DNA of 64,000 nucleotides from JBLNDJ01 sp050261515 (lineage in GTDB: Bacteria > Acidobacteriota > Terriglobia > Bryobacterales > Bryobacteraceae): the NCBI GenBank assembly GCA_050261515.1, contig JBLNDJ010000048.1:124001-188000 (forward strand), written 5' to 3'. The position numbers and the translations under genes are program-made. Below the pieces are notes generated by a model. The model had not been told where the DNA came from and made no database searches. It saw only the letters and a list, made by a program, of their open reading frames with translations. Position 1 is the stretch's first letter; every line of letters starts with the position of its first letter. Below, piece by piece: positions 1 through 7,775 of this stretch.

Positions 1-172
1 TGGGTGCGAGGTTTCGAGGCGGGACTCGTTCCTACTGCGTGATGTGAAGCGAATCTTGGCGGGTATACAGAGGACCAAACCACCAATCCCTGAGCCTGTG
101 CTCGGTGTCATCACGTCCTGCCACAAAGGCAATCCCGTTACCAAAGCTAAGAGGTTGAAAATGAACTCGGGG

Positions 173-190
173 GGCGGGACGGCTCCCGCC
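173..190 (-). terminator. possible hairpin downstream of the TolC-family gene
   Basis: A 7-bp perfect inverted repeat (GGCGGGA / TCCCGCC, 4-nt loop) lies about 90 bases past the stop of the outer-membrane protein gene. Only short T stretches follow it on the minus strand, so it is a weak intrinsic terminator at best. The rest of bases 1-276 shows no convincing gene on either strand. Confidence 0.25.
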
Positions 191-276
191 GCCCCGGCAA
201 AAATTGCACGATACCCGGATCGGCCATGCAAATTAGTACCGCTTCATCGGCGGCTGCGCGGGCTGGCTCGCGCGGC

Positions 277-2196
277 CTAATTCTGTACCGCGGGCAGAGC
301 GCTCGGCGGGCGGGCCACGCGGCCTTTCGCCGCTTCGTCAAGCGAAACGTTGTAGCGGTCGAGCAGGTCGCCGGTCGCCGCGTCCAGTTGCACCTTAGCC
401 TTTGCATAGGCGCTCTGGGCCGCCACTTCGTTCGATTGGGCCACGGCCAGGTCGCGCTGGTATTGAATCACGAAGAAAATCGTCGAAGCGCCGAGCGCGT
501 ATTTCTTCTGCTCCGCCTCGAGCGTCTGCTGGGCCAGTTCCCGCGCCTTCACCGCGGCCTGATACGAGGCCGACGCCTGCTGCACCGCGATCAGGGCGTT
601 CCTGACCTCCACGCGGATGCCGTTGATCTGCCTTTGGTATTGAAGTTCCTGGGTTCGTAGCTGCAAGGCGTCGATGATATAGTCCGCCTGGGCCGAACGG
701 TTGCGGAGCGGGACCACCAATTGTACCCCGATCGAGTAGTCCGGGAACTTGCGCGAGAACACCTGCGAGAGCGCGGATCCGAAGCCGCCGATGAAGAACG
801 GGTTGCCGCCGTGGCCGCCGTTCGGCGCAAACGGGTCCTGCGGATTCGGAATCGAGTTGATCTGGCCGGCCAGGCCGTTGTTGCTGAAATTTGCCACCAG
901 GTCCAGCCCCGGCAGCATCTGGCTGCGGTCGCCCTTCAGGCCTATCTTCGTGCTCTCGATGCTGATCCGGGATTGCGCGATCTCGGGCCGGTTCTCGAGG
1001 GCGCGGGCCGTCAGGTCCTGGACCGGGATGACGGGCTCGACCTGAGGGACGGCGATGTGGTCGGTTGGGATGATGCGCGCATCGGAAATCGCCGGGCTCG
1101 CCACACCTGTCCTGCTGAGCGCGTTCTTGAGCAGCGTTTCCTGCTGCAGAACCTGCGTCTGCGCGTTCACGAGCTGCTGCTGGTAGTTGGCGACCTCGGA
1201 TTCCGCCTTGACAATCTCGATGGGCGCCAGCGTGCCGATCTCGACCTGTTTCTTGTTGTCCTCGTAGAGCCGCTGCGCTACCTGGAGCGCCTGCTGCTTC
1301 ACCCGCGCGTTTTCGTTGAAGCTGACCAGGTCCCAATAAGCCCGGACCACGTCGGCTACGGTCTGAATCACCTGCTGCTTGAACACCAGGTCGTTCACCT
1401 TCAGGCTGTTCTTGGCGACGCGAATGTTGCGGTTGTTCACCGCCAGGCCAAACCCCTGCAAGAGCCGCTGCGTGACCTGCAAATTGAGGCTCGCGTTCTG
1501 GAACGGGTTGAAGTCGATGACTCCCGCGTTGGAGGTCGTGACCGTATTCTGCCAGTTCAGGTTCACGTTGGTGCCGGTCAGGAAGCCTTTCGAAATGCCG
1601 GTGAAGTATCCGTCGTTGCGAGTCACCAGGGCATTGGTTCCGGTGGTGAACGAGTTCGACTGAGGCGACGTGGCGTGGCCCCACTGCCCGGCGACGTAGA
1701 ACGATGGGTCGAGGTTCGGAATCGAGGTACCGGTCTGGGTGATGATGGTGCCGCCCGCGCCGCCCGAATTGTAGCCCGAGGAGCCGCTGCCCGCCGCTCC
1801 GAACGCCCCGCCGCTCACCGAGGACAGCGCCGCCGTGGTCGCGTTCTGCACGCTCGCCGGAATGCCGCGGAGCAGGCCGCCTGCCTGCGCGCGAAGCAGG
1901 TTCGCCTCGGCCTGCGGCCGCCCGTAGCGCTGGATCTGTATGTCAAGATTATTCTCAAGCGCGAGCGCGATGGCATCCTGGAGCGAAAGATAGATGTTGC
2001 CGGCCCGGAGCAGGGAATCGAGACGGCTCGAATTCGCCAGGTCTATCGGCGCGATCTGTTTCGGCTGGTACGGGCCGGTGAGGCCGGCCAAGCCGCCCTG
2101 GGGCTCCTGCACATACTGAATCTGCTGCGCCCCCGCCAGCGGCGCCAGCATCAGAAAAACGCAGAATAAGGCAATCCCGGATTGTAGACGTCTCAT
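277..2196 (-). CDS. TolC-family outer-membrane efflux protein
   Basis: This gene encodes 639 residues of the outer-membrane efflux (OEP/TolC) type, the trans-periplasmic tunnel of RND or type I secretion systems. A signal peptide (MRRLQSG followed by a hydrophobic run ending LAGAQQ) is followed by two long helical repeats with the TolC pattern of alternating coiled coil and strand, for example near LQDAIALALENNLDIQI and, in the second half, ALENRPEIAQSRISIE. A longer reading starts at 2295. I chose the ATG at 2196 because AGGAG sits 8 nt before it and the signal peptide begins there. It is somewhat longer than E. coli TolC because of a Gly/Ser-rich stretch at about residues 110-170. No inner-membrane pump or adaptor gene is next to it in the window. 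Confidence 0.9.
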   Translation of the reverse strand: MRRLQSGIALFCVFLMLAPLAGAQQIQYVQEPQGGLAGLTGPYQPKQIAPIDLANSSRLDSLLRAGNIYLSLQDAIALALENNLDIQIQRYGRPQAEANLLRAQAGGLLRGIPASVQNATTAALSSVSGGAFGAAGSGSSGYNSGGAGGTIITQTGTSIPNLDPSFYVAGQWGHATSPQSNSFTTGTNALVTRNDGYFTGISKGFLTGTNVNLNWQNTVTTSNAGVIDFNPFQNASLNLQVTQRLLQGFGLAVNNRNIRVAKNSLKVNDLVFKQQVIQTVADVVRAYWDLVSFNENARVKQQALQVAQRLYEDNKKQVEIGTLAPIEIVKAESEVANYQQQLVNAQTQVLQQETLLKNALSRTGVASPAISDARIIPTDHIAVPQVEPVIPVQDLTARALENRPEIAQSRISIESTKIGLKGDRSQMLPGLDLVANFSNNGLAGQINSIPNPQDPFAPNGGHGGNPFFIGGFGSALSQVFSRKFPDYSIGVQLVVPLRNRSAQADYIIDALQLRTQELQYQRQINGIRVEVRNALIAVQQASASYQAAVKARELAQQTLEAEQKKYALGASTIFFVIQYQRDLAVAQSNEVAAQSAYAKAKVQLDAATGDLLDRYNVSLDEAAKGRVARPPSALPAVQN

Positions 2197-2341
2197 CGAT
2201 AGACTCCTGGAAATCGGGCTCAAGTACCTGAATACGGGAGTAGAACCGCTTCTGTTCCCGGAACTTCCAATGTTAGCGCGCATCGGAAGTTTCAAGGCAC
2301 GGGATGTGCCAGCGAAATGTCCTTATGTTTCAATGCGGGTT

Positions 2342-2357
2342 CGGACACAAGTGTCCG
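2342..2357. promoter_or_regulatory. perfect palindrome upstream of the TolC-family gene
   Basis: The sequence CGGACAC-aa-GTGTCCG is a perfect 7+7 inverted repeat in the space between the DUF3011 gene and the TolC-family gene, about 145 nt upstream of the latter's start. Its symmetry and size suit an operator for a dimeric repressor. No regulator gene is adjacent, so the role is inferred. Confidence 0.4.
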
Positions 2358-2409
2358 CTAACGGGCAGGAGCCGTTCAAAAGCGGTCAGATTGGAAATCG
2401 GGGGCGGTC

Positions 2410-3126
2410 TTAGCGCCGCCGCCCCAATGTGAACTCCGCCCGGCAGCCGCGATCGACCCAGATGCCCCGGTTGTCAAAGCCCCAGGTAGAACCCTCCTCG
2501 CAGCGCGAACCGCTGATCTGGCGCGAGAGCCGGACGCCGCGGCTCGTGTCGGCCGGGCAAACGCGGCGGCGGCCGTCATCCGACGAGCACGTGATCGTGG
2601 TTCCCTGGTTGTAGCCGGCCCGGTTTCTTCGCAAATTGCCCCAGTTGCCGCCTCTGCCGCCGACCGCGAACTCGGCGCGGCAGCCGCGGTCCACCCAGAT
2701 TCCGTTATTGTCGTAGCCCCAGGAATAGCCCTGGGTACACGGCGAGCCGCTGATCTGCCGCGACAGGCTCACGCCGCCGCGCGTGTCCACCTGGCAGGTG
2801 TGCCGTTTGCCGTCATCGGAGTTGCACCGTACGATCTGCTGCTGCTGGTTGCCGCCCATGCCGAAGCCTGCGCCGCCCACCTGAAAATTGGCGCGGCAGC
2901 CCCGGTCCACCCAGATTCCGTTATTGTCATAGCCCCAGGAGTATCCCTGGCGGCATTCCGATCCGCTGACCTGCTGGATCATGCGAACCCCGCCGCGTGT
3001 GTCCACCCGGCAAACATGCCGCCCGCCGTCGTCCGAGGCGCAGTACAGGCTCTGCTGCGCGTAACCCGTTCCGGCGAATAATGTCGCGGCCCCAATACAG
3101 AGCAAGCCTAGAGTCGTGTGCTTCAT
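2410..3126 (-). CDS. secreted DUF3011 triple-repeat protein
   Basis: A 238-residue exported protein with a signal peptide (residues 1-24, ending AGTGYAQQ). It has three copies of a DUF3011-type unit at roughly residues 26-82, 96-153 and 177-233. Each copy has the pattern C-x-S-D-D-G, then C, then RQ(I/V)SGS-x-C, then WG(Y/F)DN-x-GIWVDRGCRA-(E/N)-F. The conserved cysteine pairs suggest disulfide-stabilised modules in the periplasm or outside the cell. Gly-rich linkers separate the copies. The molecular role of DUF3011 is not known. There is no ribosome-binding site; a TACACT hexamer ends 7 nt before the ATG. Confidence 0.85.
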   Translation of the reverse strand: MKHTTLGLLCIGAATLFAGTGYAQQSLYCASDDGGRHVCRVDTRGGVRMIQQVSGSECRQGYSWGYDNNGIWVDRGCRANFQVGGAGFGMGGNQQQQIVRCNSDDGKRHTCQVDTRGGVSLSRQISGSPCTQGYSWGYDNNGIWVDRGCRAEFAVGGRGGNWGNLRRNRAGYNQGTTITCSSDDGRRRVCPADTSRGVRLSRQISGSRCEEGSTWGFDNRGIWVDRGCRAEFTLGRRR

Positions 3127-3133
3127 ACCTGCT

Positions 3134-3139
3134 AGTGTA
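3134..3139 (-). promoter_or_regulatory. -10 element of the DUF3011 gene, apparently leaderless
   Basis: TACACT on the minus strand is followed by exactly 7 nt and then the ATG at 3126. This puts the predicted transcription start at or within a base of the start codon. Confidence 0.45.
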
Positions 3140-3190
3140 GATCGGAAGAGGCCAAAAAAGACGCAACTTATTCACCACGAAACGCCTTGC

Positions 3191-3196
3191 TATAGT
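3191..3196 (+). promoter_or_regulatory. -10 element of pyrE, apparently leaderless
   Basis: TATAGT is followed by 7 nt and then the GTG start of pyrE at 3204. No Shine-Dalgarno sequence is present. Confidence 0.45.
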
Positions 3197-3203
3197 AGCC
3201 GTT

Positions 3204-3779
3204 GTGACTGATCCCGTTCTCGAAATCTTCAACCAGACCGGCGCGTACCTGAAGGGCCATTTCCGGCTCACCAGCGGACTGCACAGCGGCGAATACCTGC
3301 AATGCGCGCGTGTGTTGCAGCATCCGAAGCACGCCGAAGCGCTCGGCGCACAGCTCGGAGCAAAGCTGCCCCGCGCGAGCGTGGTGGTCTCGCCCGCGCT
3401 CGGCGGCCTGATCATCGGACACGAAGTCGCCCGCGCGCTCGGGGCCCGGCACATCTTCACGGAGCGCGACCCCGCAACGGGGAAAATGATTCTGCGCCGC
3501 GGATTTACCGTCGAGCCGGGCGAATCCGCCGTGGTCGTCGAGGACGTGATCACCACCGGCGGCTCCACGCGCGATGTCGTCGAAACGCTGCGCGCGGCCG
3601 GGGCGAACGTAGTCGCGGCGGCATCGATCATCGACCGCAGCGGCGGCCTCGCCGAGGTCGGCGTGAAGCGAGTATCGCTGGCGACCTTGAGCGTGGTCGC
3701 CTGGGCGCCCGAGAAATGCCCGCTGTGCGAACAGGGCCTCCCGGTGACCAAACCGGGGTCGCGCCCCACCGGCGCCTGA
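3204..3779 (+). CDS. pyrE: orotate phosphoribosyltransferase
   Basis: This 191-residue cytoplasmic enzyme joins orotate and PRPP to give orotidine 5'-monophosphate in pyrimidine synthesis. The PRPP-binding signature VVVEDVITTGGST is at about residues 110-122, and the N-terminal GHFRLTSGLHSGEY region is typical of PyrE. Length fits the family. The start is a GTG at 3204. The stop overlaps the start of truA by one base (TGATG), so the two genes are translationally coupled. The next pathway enzyme, pyrF, is also in this window but 10 kb away. Confidence 0.95.
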   Translation: MTDPVLEIFNQTGAYLKGHFRLTSGLHSGEYLQCARVLQHPKHAEALGAQLGAKLPRASVVVSPALGGLIIGHEVARALGARHIFTERDPATGKMILRRGFTVEPGESAVVVEDVITTGGSTRDVVETLRAAGANVVAAASIIDRSGGLAEVGVKRVSLATLSVVAWAPEKCPLCEQGLPVTKPGSRPTGA

Positions 3780-4531
3780 TGCGGCGGATCAGGATCGTCG
3801 TTTCTTACGACGGCACGGAGTTCCACGGCTGGCAGGTTCAGCCCGGACTGCCGACGATCCAGGGCGCGCTCGAAAAGGTTGTCTCGGAAATCGAAGGCGC
3901 GGCGGTGCGCGTCGAAGGCTCGGGCCGCACCGACGCCGGGGTTCACGCGCTGGCGCAGGTGGCGGCCTTCTCGATTGAGAACCCGATCCCGCCCGGGAAC
4001 CTGAAGAAAGCGATGAACCGCCTGCTGCCGCGCGCGATCCGCATCCTCGACGTTGCCGAGGCCGCGCCCGCGTTCCACCCGCGCTTCGATGCGCACGCGA
4101 AGACTTACGAATACCGTATCTTCCGCGGTGAGGTCTGCCCGCCCTTCGAGCGCCTCTACGTATATCACCACCCGTTCCCGCTCGATGAGGCCCGCATCGC
4201 CGAGGCCGCGCCGGTGTTTGAAGGCGAGCACGATTTCTCGGCTTTCGCCGCCGCTGACGAGCGCGACAAGGAAGGCGGCTCGAAGGTCCGGACCGTCTTT
4301 TGCTCGCGCGTCGAACGCCGCCAGGACCGCCTCATCTATCGCGTGCGGGGAAGCGGATTCCTGAAGCACATGGTGCGGAACATGGTCGGGACGCTGCTCG
4401 AAGCGGGGAAGGGAAACACGACGGCGTCGGAGATCGCCGCGCTGCTCGTCCCCGGGGTCTCCGTGAAAGCGGGCCCGTCAGCGCCCGCCCGCGGGCTTTT
4501 TCTGATCGAAGTGGAGTACGAGAATCGCTAG
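3779..4531 (+). CDS. truA: tRNA pseudouridine(38-40) synthase
   Basis: A 250-residue enzyme that isomerises uridines in the tRNA anticodon arm. The catalytic aspartate lies in GSGRTDAGVHALAQ (about residues 45-58), and the N-terminus has the expected IRIVVSYDGTEFHGWQ. The ATG at 3779 shares one base with the pyrE stop. The open frame extends upstream to 3302 inside pyrE, but that part is not TruA-like. The last 54 bases overlap the end of the convergent PAP2 gene. Confidence 0.95.
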   Translation: MRRIRIVVSYDGTEFHGWQVQPGLPTIQGALEKVVSEIEGAAVRVEGSGRTDAGVHALAQVAAFSIENPIPPGNLKKAMNRLLPRAIRILDVAEAAPAFHPRFDAHAKTYEYRIFRGEVCPPFERLYVYHHPFPLDEARIAEAAPVFEGEHDFSAFAAADERDKEGGSKVRTVFCSRVERRQDRLIYRVRGSGFLKHMVRNMVGTLLEAGKGNTTASEIAALLVPGVSVKAGPSAPARGLFLIEVEYENR

Positions 4532-5119
4532 CCCCACCGCGTAGCCGGCAACGACGTCGCTCGGGTAGTGCACCCCGAGGTACACGCGCGACAAGCCGAT
4601 CAGGAACGCCATCGCGGCCGCGGCCGTCCATACCGTGACTCGCCTTCCCACGAGCGCCGCCAGTCCCCCGAAGAAACAAATCGCGAACAGCGCGTGCCCG
4701 CTCGGAAAGCTGTAGCTCGCCGGCAGCGGCGTGCCGAAAAAACTCTCGGGCCGCGCGCGATGGAACGCGAGCTTCAGTCCGGTATCGACGAAGTACGCCC
4801 CCAGCATCATGACAAGAAACCGCGCGGCCGCCCGCTTCCAGTACAGGCCCACGCCCGCGCTCAGAATCAGCAGCACGCCGGCCTCGCCGAGTACCGAAGC
4901 GGCGCGCATCAACGCGGTCAGCCACGGGCAGGAGTGGGTGTGCACCCAGGCGCGAACCGGCTCGTCGAACATAATCGCCGTTCCGCTCGCGACGTGCCAT
5001 GCGAGCCACGCGAACACGGCAAGCGCCGCCAGCACGACGGCCGCGCGCTTCACGCGAGCGGCTGCGCTCCCCTCCGCGCGCTTCATGCAAGCGGCTGCGC
5101 TCCCCTCCGCGCGCCTCAT
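4478..5119 (-). CDS. PAP2-family membrane phosphatase
   Basis: A 213-residue integral membrane phosphatase of the phosphatidic-acid phosphatase type 2 superfamily; lipid phosphates or undecaprenyl diphosphate are likely substrates. All three signature motifs are visible: KLAFHRARPE, PSGHALF and SRVYLGVHYPSD, spread over about five membrane spans. The ATG at 5119 overlaps the stop of the upstream DinB-like gene (ATGA). The first 22 residues are two copies of an 11-residue unit (RRAEGSAAACM / KRAEGSAAARV) encoded by a 33-bp tandem repeat. The ATG at 5086, in the second copy, is an alternative start. The mature protein probably begins with the hydrophobic run after VKRAAV. Confidence 0.88.
   Translation of the reverse strand: MRRAEGSAAACMKRAEGSAAARVKRAAVVLAALAVFAWLAWHVASGTAIMFDEPVRAWVHTHSCPWLTALMRAASVLGEAGVLLILSAGVGLYWKRAAARFLVMMLGAYFVDTGLKLAFHRARPESFFGTPLPASYSFPSGHALFAICFFGGLAALVGRRVTVWTAAAAMAFLIGLSRVYLGVHYPSDVVAGYAVGLAILVLHFDQKKPAGGR
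5048..5113. repeat. 33-bp direct tandem repeat, two copies
   Basis: Copies at 5048-5080 and 5081-5113 differ at 2 of 33 positions and are followed by a few bases of a third copy. They lie at the 5' end of the PAP2 gene, keep its frame, and contain GCAAGCGGC-like sequence that also appears near 54821. Confidence 0.8.
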
Positions 5120-5553
5120 CGCCCGCCGATCTGCGCCAGGTGATGCTCCAGATGATTCACGTAAGACTCCGCCAGTTCCCGCAGCGGAACGGCGGGGTCG
5201 TCCCCGATCGCGCACGGCGCTGCGGCAGCTTCCGCCGGCAGGCGCTCCAGAATGTGGACCAGCAGCCGGTTCAGCCCGCTCCACGCATCGATCAGCAGCG
5301 GCCACGGCGCATCCTGAAACGATTCCACTCGAACGCACCCGTTCTGGTCGTACCCCGGCCACCGCAGCCCGCCCTCGATCGCCGCGCGCACGAAGCGCTG
5401 ATGATTGTTCACCGCCGAATCGATCAGATGCCCGAGCACCTGCTTCGAAGACCAGCCGCCTGAGAGCACCGGGGCCGCCGGATCGCGAACCGCGCCGAGC
5501 TTCGGGCACGCCCGCGCGACTACATCGGAGAGACGTTCCGCTGTGCTTTGCAC
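5116..5553 (-). CDS. DinB-superfamily protein
   Basis: A 145-residue four-helix-bundle protein of the DinB/DinB_2 type. Likely metal-binding histidines are in GHLIDSAVNNHQRF (about residues 41-54) and in YVNHLEHHLAQI near the C-terminus, the usual three-His layout. Members include thiol-dependent transferases (bacillithiol and mycothiol types), but many have no known reaction and none can be assigned here. It is the first gene of a two-gene unit with the PAP2 phosphatase (ATGA overlap) and diverges from ilvD 23 bases away. Confidence 0.75.
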   Translation of the reverse strand: MQSTAERLSDVVARACPKLGAVRDPAAPVLSGGWSSKQVLGHLIDSAVNNHQRFVRAAIEGGLRWPGYDQNGCVRVESFQDAPWPLLIDAWSGLNRLLVHILERLPAEAAAAPCAIGDDPAVPLRELAESYVNHLEHHLAQIGGR

Positions 5554-5563
5554 ACGGCCAGCT

Positions 5564-5569
5564 TACAAT
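5564..5569 (+). promoter_or_regulatory. -10 element of ilvD, apparently leaderless
   Basis: TACAAT followed by 7 nt and the ATG of ilvD at 5577, with no ribosome-binding site between them. Confidence 0.45.
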
Positions 5570-5576
5570 AGAACGA

Positions 5577-7304
5577 ATGAACCCCGGTATCGAGAACATC
5601 CGCAAGAAGGGAAGCCGCATCGTCGCCGAAGGCGCGCACATGCTCCCCGCCGCCGCCCTCATGATGGCCGAGGGCGTCATCAGCTCGCTCGACGATCTGA
5701 AGAAGCCGTTCGTCACGGTGGTCAATTCCTACACGAACCAGATCCCCGGCCACGCGCACCTGGACCGCATCGGCGCCATCGTTCGCGATGAGCTGAAAGG
5801 CCTAGGGTTCAACGTCTGGTACGTGAACGTCGGCGGCGCCATCTGCGACGGCATCGCCATGGGCCACTTCGGCATGAAGTACTCGCTCGCCTCGCGCGAG
5901 CTCATCGCGGATCAGATCGAGAGCATCATCGGCGCGCACCCCTGCGACGCCTGGATCGGCATCGCCAACTGCGACAAGATCGTTCCGGCGATGTACAACG
6001 CCATGGTGCGGATCAACATCCCCGCGGTGTATCTCAGCGGCGGGCCGATGCTGGCCGGACCGGGCAACACCGATCTCATTACCGTCTTCGAAGGCGTCGG
6101 CAAGCACAGCGCGGGCAAAATGACCGAAGGCGAGCTGCGCTCTCTGGCCGAAAAAGCCTGCCCCGGATGCGGAAGCTGCTCCGGCATGTTCACGGCGAAC
6201 TCGATGAACTGTCTCGGAGAAGCCATCGGCCTCGCGCTGCCGGGCACCGGCACCATCCCCGCCGAGCGCTGGGCGGACCACACCTACCGCGAAACCGAAC
6301 TCAGCCCCGAACGCATCGAACTCTCGAAACGCGCCGCGCGCGCGCTGAAGACTTGCCTCGAGAACGACGTGCGCCCGCTCGACATCGTCACCGAACAGTC
6401 GCTCACAAACGCCTTCGTGCTCGACATGGCGATGGGCGGATCCACCAACACCATCCTCCACACGCTCGCGCTCGCGCACTCGGCCGGCATCCGCTTCGAT
6501 CTCGCGCAGCTCAACGAAATCTCCGCGCGCACGCCGAACATCTGCAAGGTGTCGCCGAGCCGTCCCGAGGTCCACGTCGAGCACGTGCACCGCGCGGGCG
6601 GAATTCCGGGCATCCTCAAAGAGCTCGATCGCCACGCGAACACCGGCCTGAAGCTCGACGTTCCGACCATCGCGGGCAAGCTAGCCGACGCCGTCGCCTG
6701 TGCGCCCGATCCGGATGGCGACGTGATCCGCCCCGTCTCCAAAGCGTTTTCCGCGACCGGCGGCCTGGCGGTGCTGTTCGGCAATCTAGCGCCCAAGGGC
6801 GCTGTCGTGAAAGTAGCCGGCGTGAATCCGGACATGATGGAGTTCGAAGGCCCCGCGCGCATCTACGAATCGCAGGAAGACGCGCTGCGCGGCATCCTGG
6901 CCGGGGAAGCCAAGGACGGCGACGTGGTCGTGATCCGCTACGAAGGACCGCGCGGCGGCCCGGGTATGCAGGAAATGCTTTCGCCCACGGCGGCGCTGGT
7001 CGGGGCGGGAATCCGCGCCGCGCTTATCACCGACGGGCGTTTTTCGGGCGGCACGCGCGGCCTTTGCGTCGGCCACATATCGCCCGAAGCGGCGGCGCGC
7101 GGCCCGATCGCGGCCATCGAGCCCGGCGACCGCATCTACATCAACGCGAAAACCTGCAAGATCGAACTGAAGCTGAGCGATGCCGAAATCGAGCGCCGCC
7201 TGGCGGCCCTGCCGAAGTTCGAGCCCAAGGTGAAGCGCGGCTGGCTCGCCCGCTACCTGTTGCAAGTCACCAGCGCCGACACAGGAGCCGCTTTCGAGAT
7301 TTAG
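5577..7304 (+). CDS. ilvD: dihydroxy-acid dehydratase
   Basis: A 575-residue iron-sulfur enzyme that dehydrates 2,3-dihydroxy-isovalerate and 2,3-dihydroxy-3-methylvalerate in valine and isoleucine synthesis. Cluster cysteines are visible in IANCDKIVPAMYN and CPGCGSCSGMFTANSMNC, and the C-terminal region carries GRFSGGTRGLCVGHISPEA. Length is normal for the short (bacterial/archaeal) form. I chose the ATG at 5577 because the protein aligns from MNPGIENIRKKG; the open frame runs further upstream to 4731 only by chance. The last 4 bases overlap the convergent WbuC-like gene. The branched-chain aminotransferase is at 23.5 kb. Confidence 0.96.
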   Translation: MNPGIENIRKKGSRIVAEGAHMLPAAALMMAEGVISSLDDLKKPFVTVVNSYTNQIPGHAHLDRIGAIVRDELKGLGFNVWYVNVGGAICDGIAMGHFGMKYSLASRELIADQIESIIGAHPCDAWIGIANCDKIVPAMYNAMVRINIPAVYLSGGPMLAGPGNTDLITVFEGVGKHSAGKMTEGELRSLAEKACPGCGSCSGMFTANSMNCLGEAIGLALPGTGTIPAERWADHTYRETELSPERIELSKRAARALKTCLENDVRPLDIVTEQSLTNAFVLDMAMGGSTNTILHTLALAHSAGIRFDLAQLNEISARTPNICKVSPSRPEVHVEHVHRAGGIPGILKELDRHANTGLKLDVPTIAGKLADAVACAPDPDGDVIRPVSKAFSATGGLAVLFGNLAPKGAVVKVAGVNPDMMEFEGPARIYESQEDALRGILAGEAKDGDVVVIRYEGPRGGPGMQEMLSPTAALVGAGIRAALITDGRFSGGTRGLCVGHISPEAAARGPIAAIEPGDRIYINAKTCKIELKLSDAEIERRLAALPKFEPKVKRGWLARYLLQVTSADTGAAFEI

Positions 7305-7771
7305 CCTATCAACCCTTCCAAATAAACCGCCGCGTGGGGATCGCCCTCGCGCGGCGCCCAGGGCGCGAATTCCTTATCGGTTGTGGCGTCATACGGTCCC
7401 GCCTTGACCTCGAAGCACACCGCGTGTTCGGAAAGCGCCGCTACCGTGTGCCACACGCCCGGCGCGATGTCGATTCCCGCCGCGTCCTCGCCCGGCCCGA
7501 GCGGCGTCCGCGAAATCACGCGTCCCGCATCGTCGAAGATGAACGCCTGCAACCGCCCCTCCAGCACCAGGAACGATTCCGCCTTGGCCGGATCGGCGTG
7601 CCTGTGCGGGGTGATGTAGGCCCCGCGCAGGATCACGTTGAGCATCCGCGACGGGTTCTCCGCATCCGAGCCGTGGAAGTTGAAATTCATGCGGCGGCGC
7701 GGCGACCGGCGGGCTCGCTCGAGCACGCGCGCGAACAGTTCCCGGGTCAGCAGTTGCACTCCGGCAGGCAT
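7301..7771 (-). CDS. WbuC-family cupin metalloprotein
   Basis: A 156-residue cupin. It has RRRMNFNFHGSDAENPSRMLN, then ITPHRHADPAKAESFLVLEG (two His and a Glu for metal), a second cupin motif around PGVWHTVAAL, and ends FEVKAGPYDATTDKEFAPWAPREG. This order is that of the WbuC family, named from O-antigen loci. The reaction is not established. No sugar-nucleotide genes are next to it, so a role in polysaccharide synthesis is not supported by the context. It ends against ilvD. Confidence 0.75.
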   Translation of the reverse strand: MPAGVQLLTRELFARVLERARRSPRRRMNFNFHGSDAENPSRMLNVILRGAYITPHRHADPAKAESFLVLEGRLQAFIFDDAGRVISRTPLGPGEDAAGIDIAPGVWHTVAALSEHAVCFEVKAGPYDATTDKEFAPWAPREGDPHAAVYLEGLIG

Positions 7772-7775
7772 CGCT

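Noticed and set aside
44..280. 78-residue open frame at the left edge
   Set aside because: It has no ribosome site or motif, and its end overlaps the TolC-family gene in antisense.
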